Shown piece after piece: positions 62,740-64,000 of a DNA stretch of 64,000 nt. The stretch is from Ariolimax columbianus. Its lineage: Eukaryota; Mollusca; Gastropoda; Stylommatophora; Arionidae. Made by a program: the position numbers and the translations under genes. The stretch spans positions 11,847,954 to 11,911,953 of the forward strand of contig JAVGWX010000004.1 of the NCBI GenBank assembly GCA_036924085.1, read 5' to 3'. The notes under the pieces are model-generated. The model saw only the letters and a program-made list of their open reading frames with translations. It did no database searches and was not told the DNA's origin. Position 1 is the first letter of the stretch. The number at the start of each line of letters is the position of its first letter.

Positions 62740-62904
62740 CATATTTGATCTATTCCGTCATTCATCACGAACATTTATTTAGCTCAAATAGCCAGACATT
62801 CATTCATGTCATTTCAAGTACATGTTTTAAATGACATTGGACCACTTCATTATTTCATTTTCCTCATTTTCCATTTGTCTGTTGACTAGTAAGCATCTGA
62901 GCAC

Positions 62905-63060
62905 TCATCAGAGTGGTTAGAGACCATGCTTCTCATGGTAAAGGGTGGGGCTCAGTCACCTGTTTTGAGACTCTCCAGTCTACCCAGCCAAAATTGGTAT
63001 CTGACTTGAGTTTTGTAAGACAAGACAGCAAGAAAGGGAACTGGTTGTCTCACCTTAAAA
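62905..63060 (+). mobile_element. SINE-4 copy, tRNA-like head partly kept
   Basis: gagtggttagagaccatgct + tctcatggtaaag (A-box-like), then ctctccagtctacccagcca + aaattggtatctgacttg and aaagggaactggttgtctca. It starts about 165 bp past the exon 16 stop, so it could be in the 3' UTR or the next intron. Confidence 0.65.
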
Positions 63061-63063
63061 ATT

Positions 63064-63300
63064 AAGCAGGGATTTAGTCAAATAAATACTCTGGGATTTA
63101 GTCCAAAAAATAAGCTGGGATCTAGTGATATGGATAAGCTGGAATTTAGTGAAATAATTAAGCTGGGATCTAGTCAAATGGATAAGCTGAGATCTAGTCA
63201 TATGGATAAGCTAGGATCTAGTCATATGGATAAGTTGGGATCTAATGATATTGATAAGCTGGAATTTAGTGAAATAAATAAGCTGAGATCTAGTCAAGTA
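63064..63300 (+). repeat. 24-bp tandem repeat, about ten units
   Basis: Unit ataagctgggatctagtcaa + atgg with variants (ggaatttagtgaaat). As 24 is divisible by 3, it gives an open frame of 8-residue units (MDKLGSSH type). The frame has no splice or start logic and I do not call it a gene. Confidence 0.9.
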
Positions 63301-63429
63301 AAGTGTCTAGCCCTTCATCTATGATTGCAGTGTTAGCTATGGAACTACTGTTACATTTCACCAGTTGATCCAGATACTAAGGATCCCCTTTACATTTTAA
63401 CTGTTGACTAATAATTCCATTTCACCTGT

Positions 63430-64000
63430 TAATCTAGATCCTAGCACTGTATCATTCAAGTATAAACATCGTCAGAACGACTGATGGTCTTACAGGTGTT
63501 TTGAAACCACTACCAGCGTGAGACAAGGGTGTGTGCTTTCCCCTCTACTGTTTAATATCTACATAGATAAAATCACACCAGAGATCAGTCAAATTGAGAC
63601 ATCTGAAGCAGAACAGAATTTAATACATGAATTACTCTTTGCAGATGATCAGTGCCTGATGTGTGACAATGAAAATATACTGCAAAATCACATGGACGCG
63701 CTTGCGACTACCTGTGTTAATACAATATGCAAATTAGCGAGAGCAAAACAAATTATAATGATCAGTAGAATACCTGGGCCACTCAACATAAGTGTAAATG
63801 AAATTGCTCTTCAATAGACCCATGAGTTCAAGTATTTGGACAGTAGAAGAAGAACATGAGAAAGTTCACTAACAATACTGAGTGATATCAAAGTATAAGG
63901 AAAGAACTTCATTGATGGAAATCAAGATATAATTTATCTAAATAATAGTATGGAGAGAAACTAAGCACACATTTGTAACAAGGAGTGTTAACAGTTTGAA
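63430..64000 (+). pseudogene. LINE L-K remnant: reverse transcriptase palm
   Basis: Frame 63518-63817: MRQGCVLSPLLFNIYIDKIT + PEISQIE, then LIHELLFADDQCLMCDNENI, with the catalytic FADD box intact, and NHMDALATTCVNTICKLARA. It continues past a stop into FKYLDSRRRT (usual FKYLGS). It runs off the window. Confidence 0.9.

Overview
The window is from an animal nuclear genome. It is AT-rich, has no bacterial-style operons, and its real coding sequence is split into short exons with GT-AG introns. Retroelement remnants fill most of the rest. The types and number of LINE and SINE families suggest an invertebrate, possibly a lophotrochozoan such as a mollusc, but the sequence alone does not settle the species.

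One host gene spans almost the whole window on the + strand. It is a sodium-coupled bicarbonate transporter of the SLC4 family (NBC/NDCBE-like). Sixteen consecutive exons can be placed at base resolution (1305-1465, 3460-3675, 8285-8433, 22602-22844, 27099-27245, 30456-30562, 31607-31781, 35381-35514, 40176-40353, 43337-43687, 44811-44924, 47151-47312, 52504-52682, 55880-55952, 57974-58219, 62599-62739). All phases agree from exon to exon and give about 924 codons. The first exons of the N-terminal cytosolic domain lie upstream of the window. The last exon either ends at an in-frame stop (62737-62739) or splices onward at 62730.

The 15 introns (1.0 to 14.2 kb) hold layers of mobile DNA. (a) There are remnants of about a dozen non-LTR retrotransposon families. 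They include a CR1-like family (L-B, nine copies or fragments), an RNase H family with a (GAA)n tail (L-C) and a FADDIDGL-type family (L-A). (b) There are at least four SINE families. SINE-1 is tRNA-derived with an A tail, SINE-2 has a GAA tail, SINE-3 resembles a tRNA head with an A tail, and SINE-4 has a tRNA-like head. (c) DNA transposons include a piggyBac element with perfect 12-bp inverted repeats and TTAA ends, a shorter TTAA element, and a mariner interrupted by unknown DNA. (d) Tandem repeats have units of 42, 109, 50, 24, 23, 27, about 42 and 133 bp. Several nested insertions have exact target-site duplications, so their order of arrival can be read.

The most notable points are: a 42-bp minisatellite that repeats the 3' splice-site region of exon 2 nine times; a conserved core shared by two otherwise different SINE families; a shared tail linking SINE-2 to the L-C LINE; and a piggyBac transposase that keeps all three putative catalytic aspartates despite frameshifts. 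I found no CRISPR array, rRNA gene, functional tRNA gene or second host gene.
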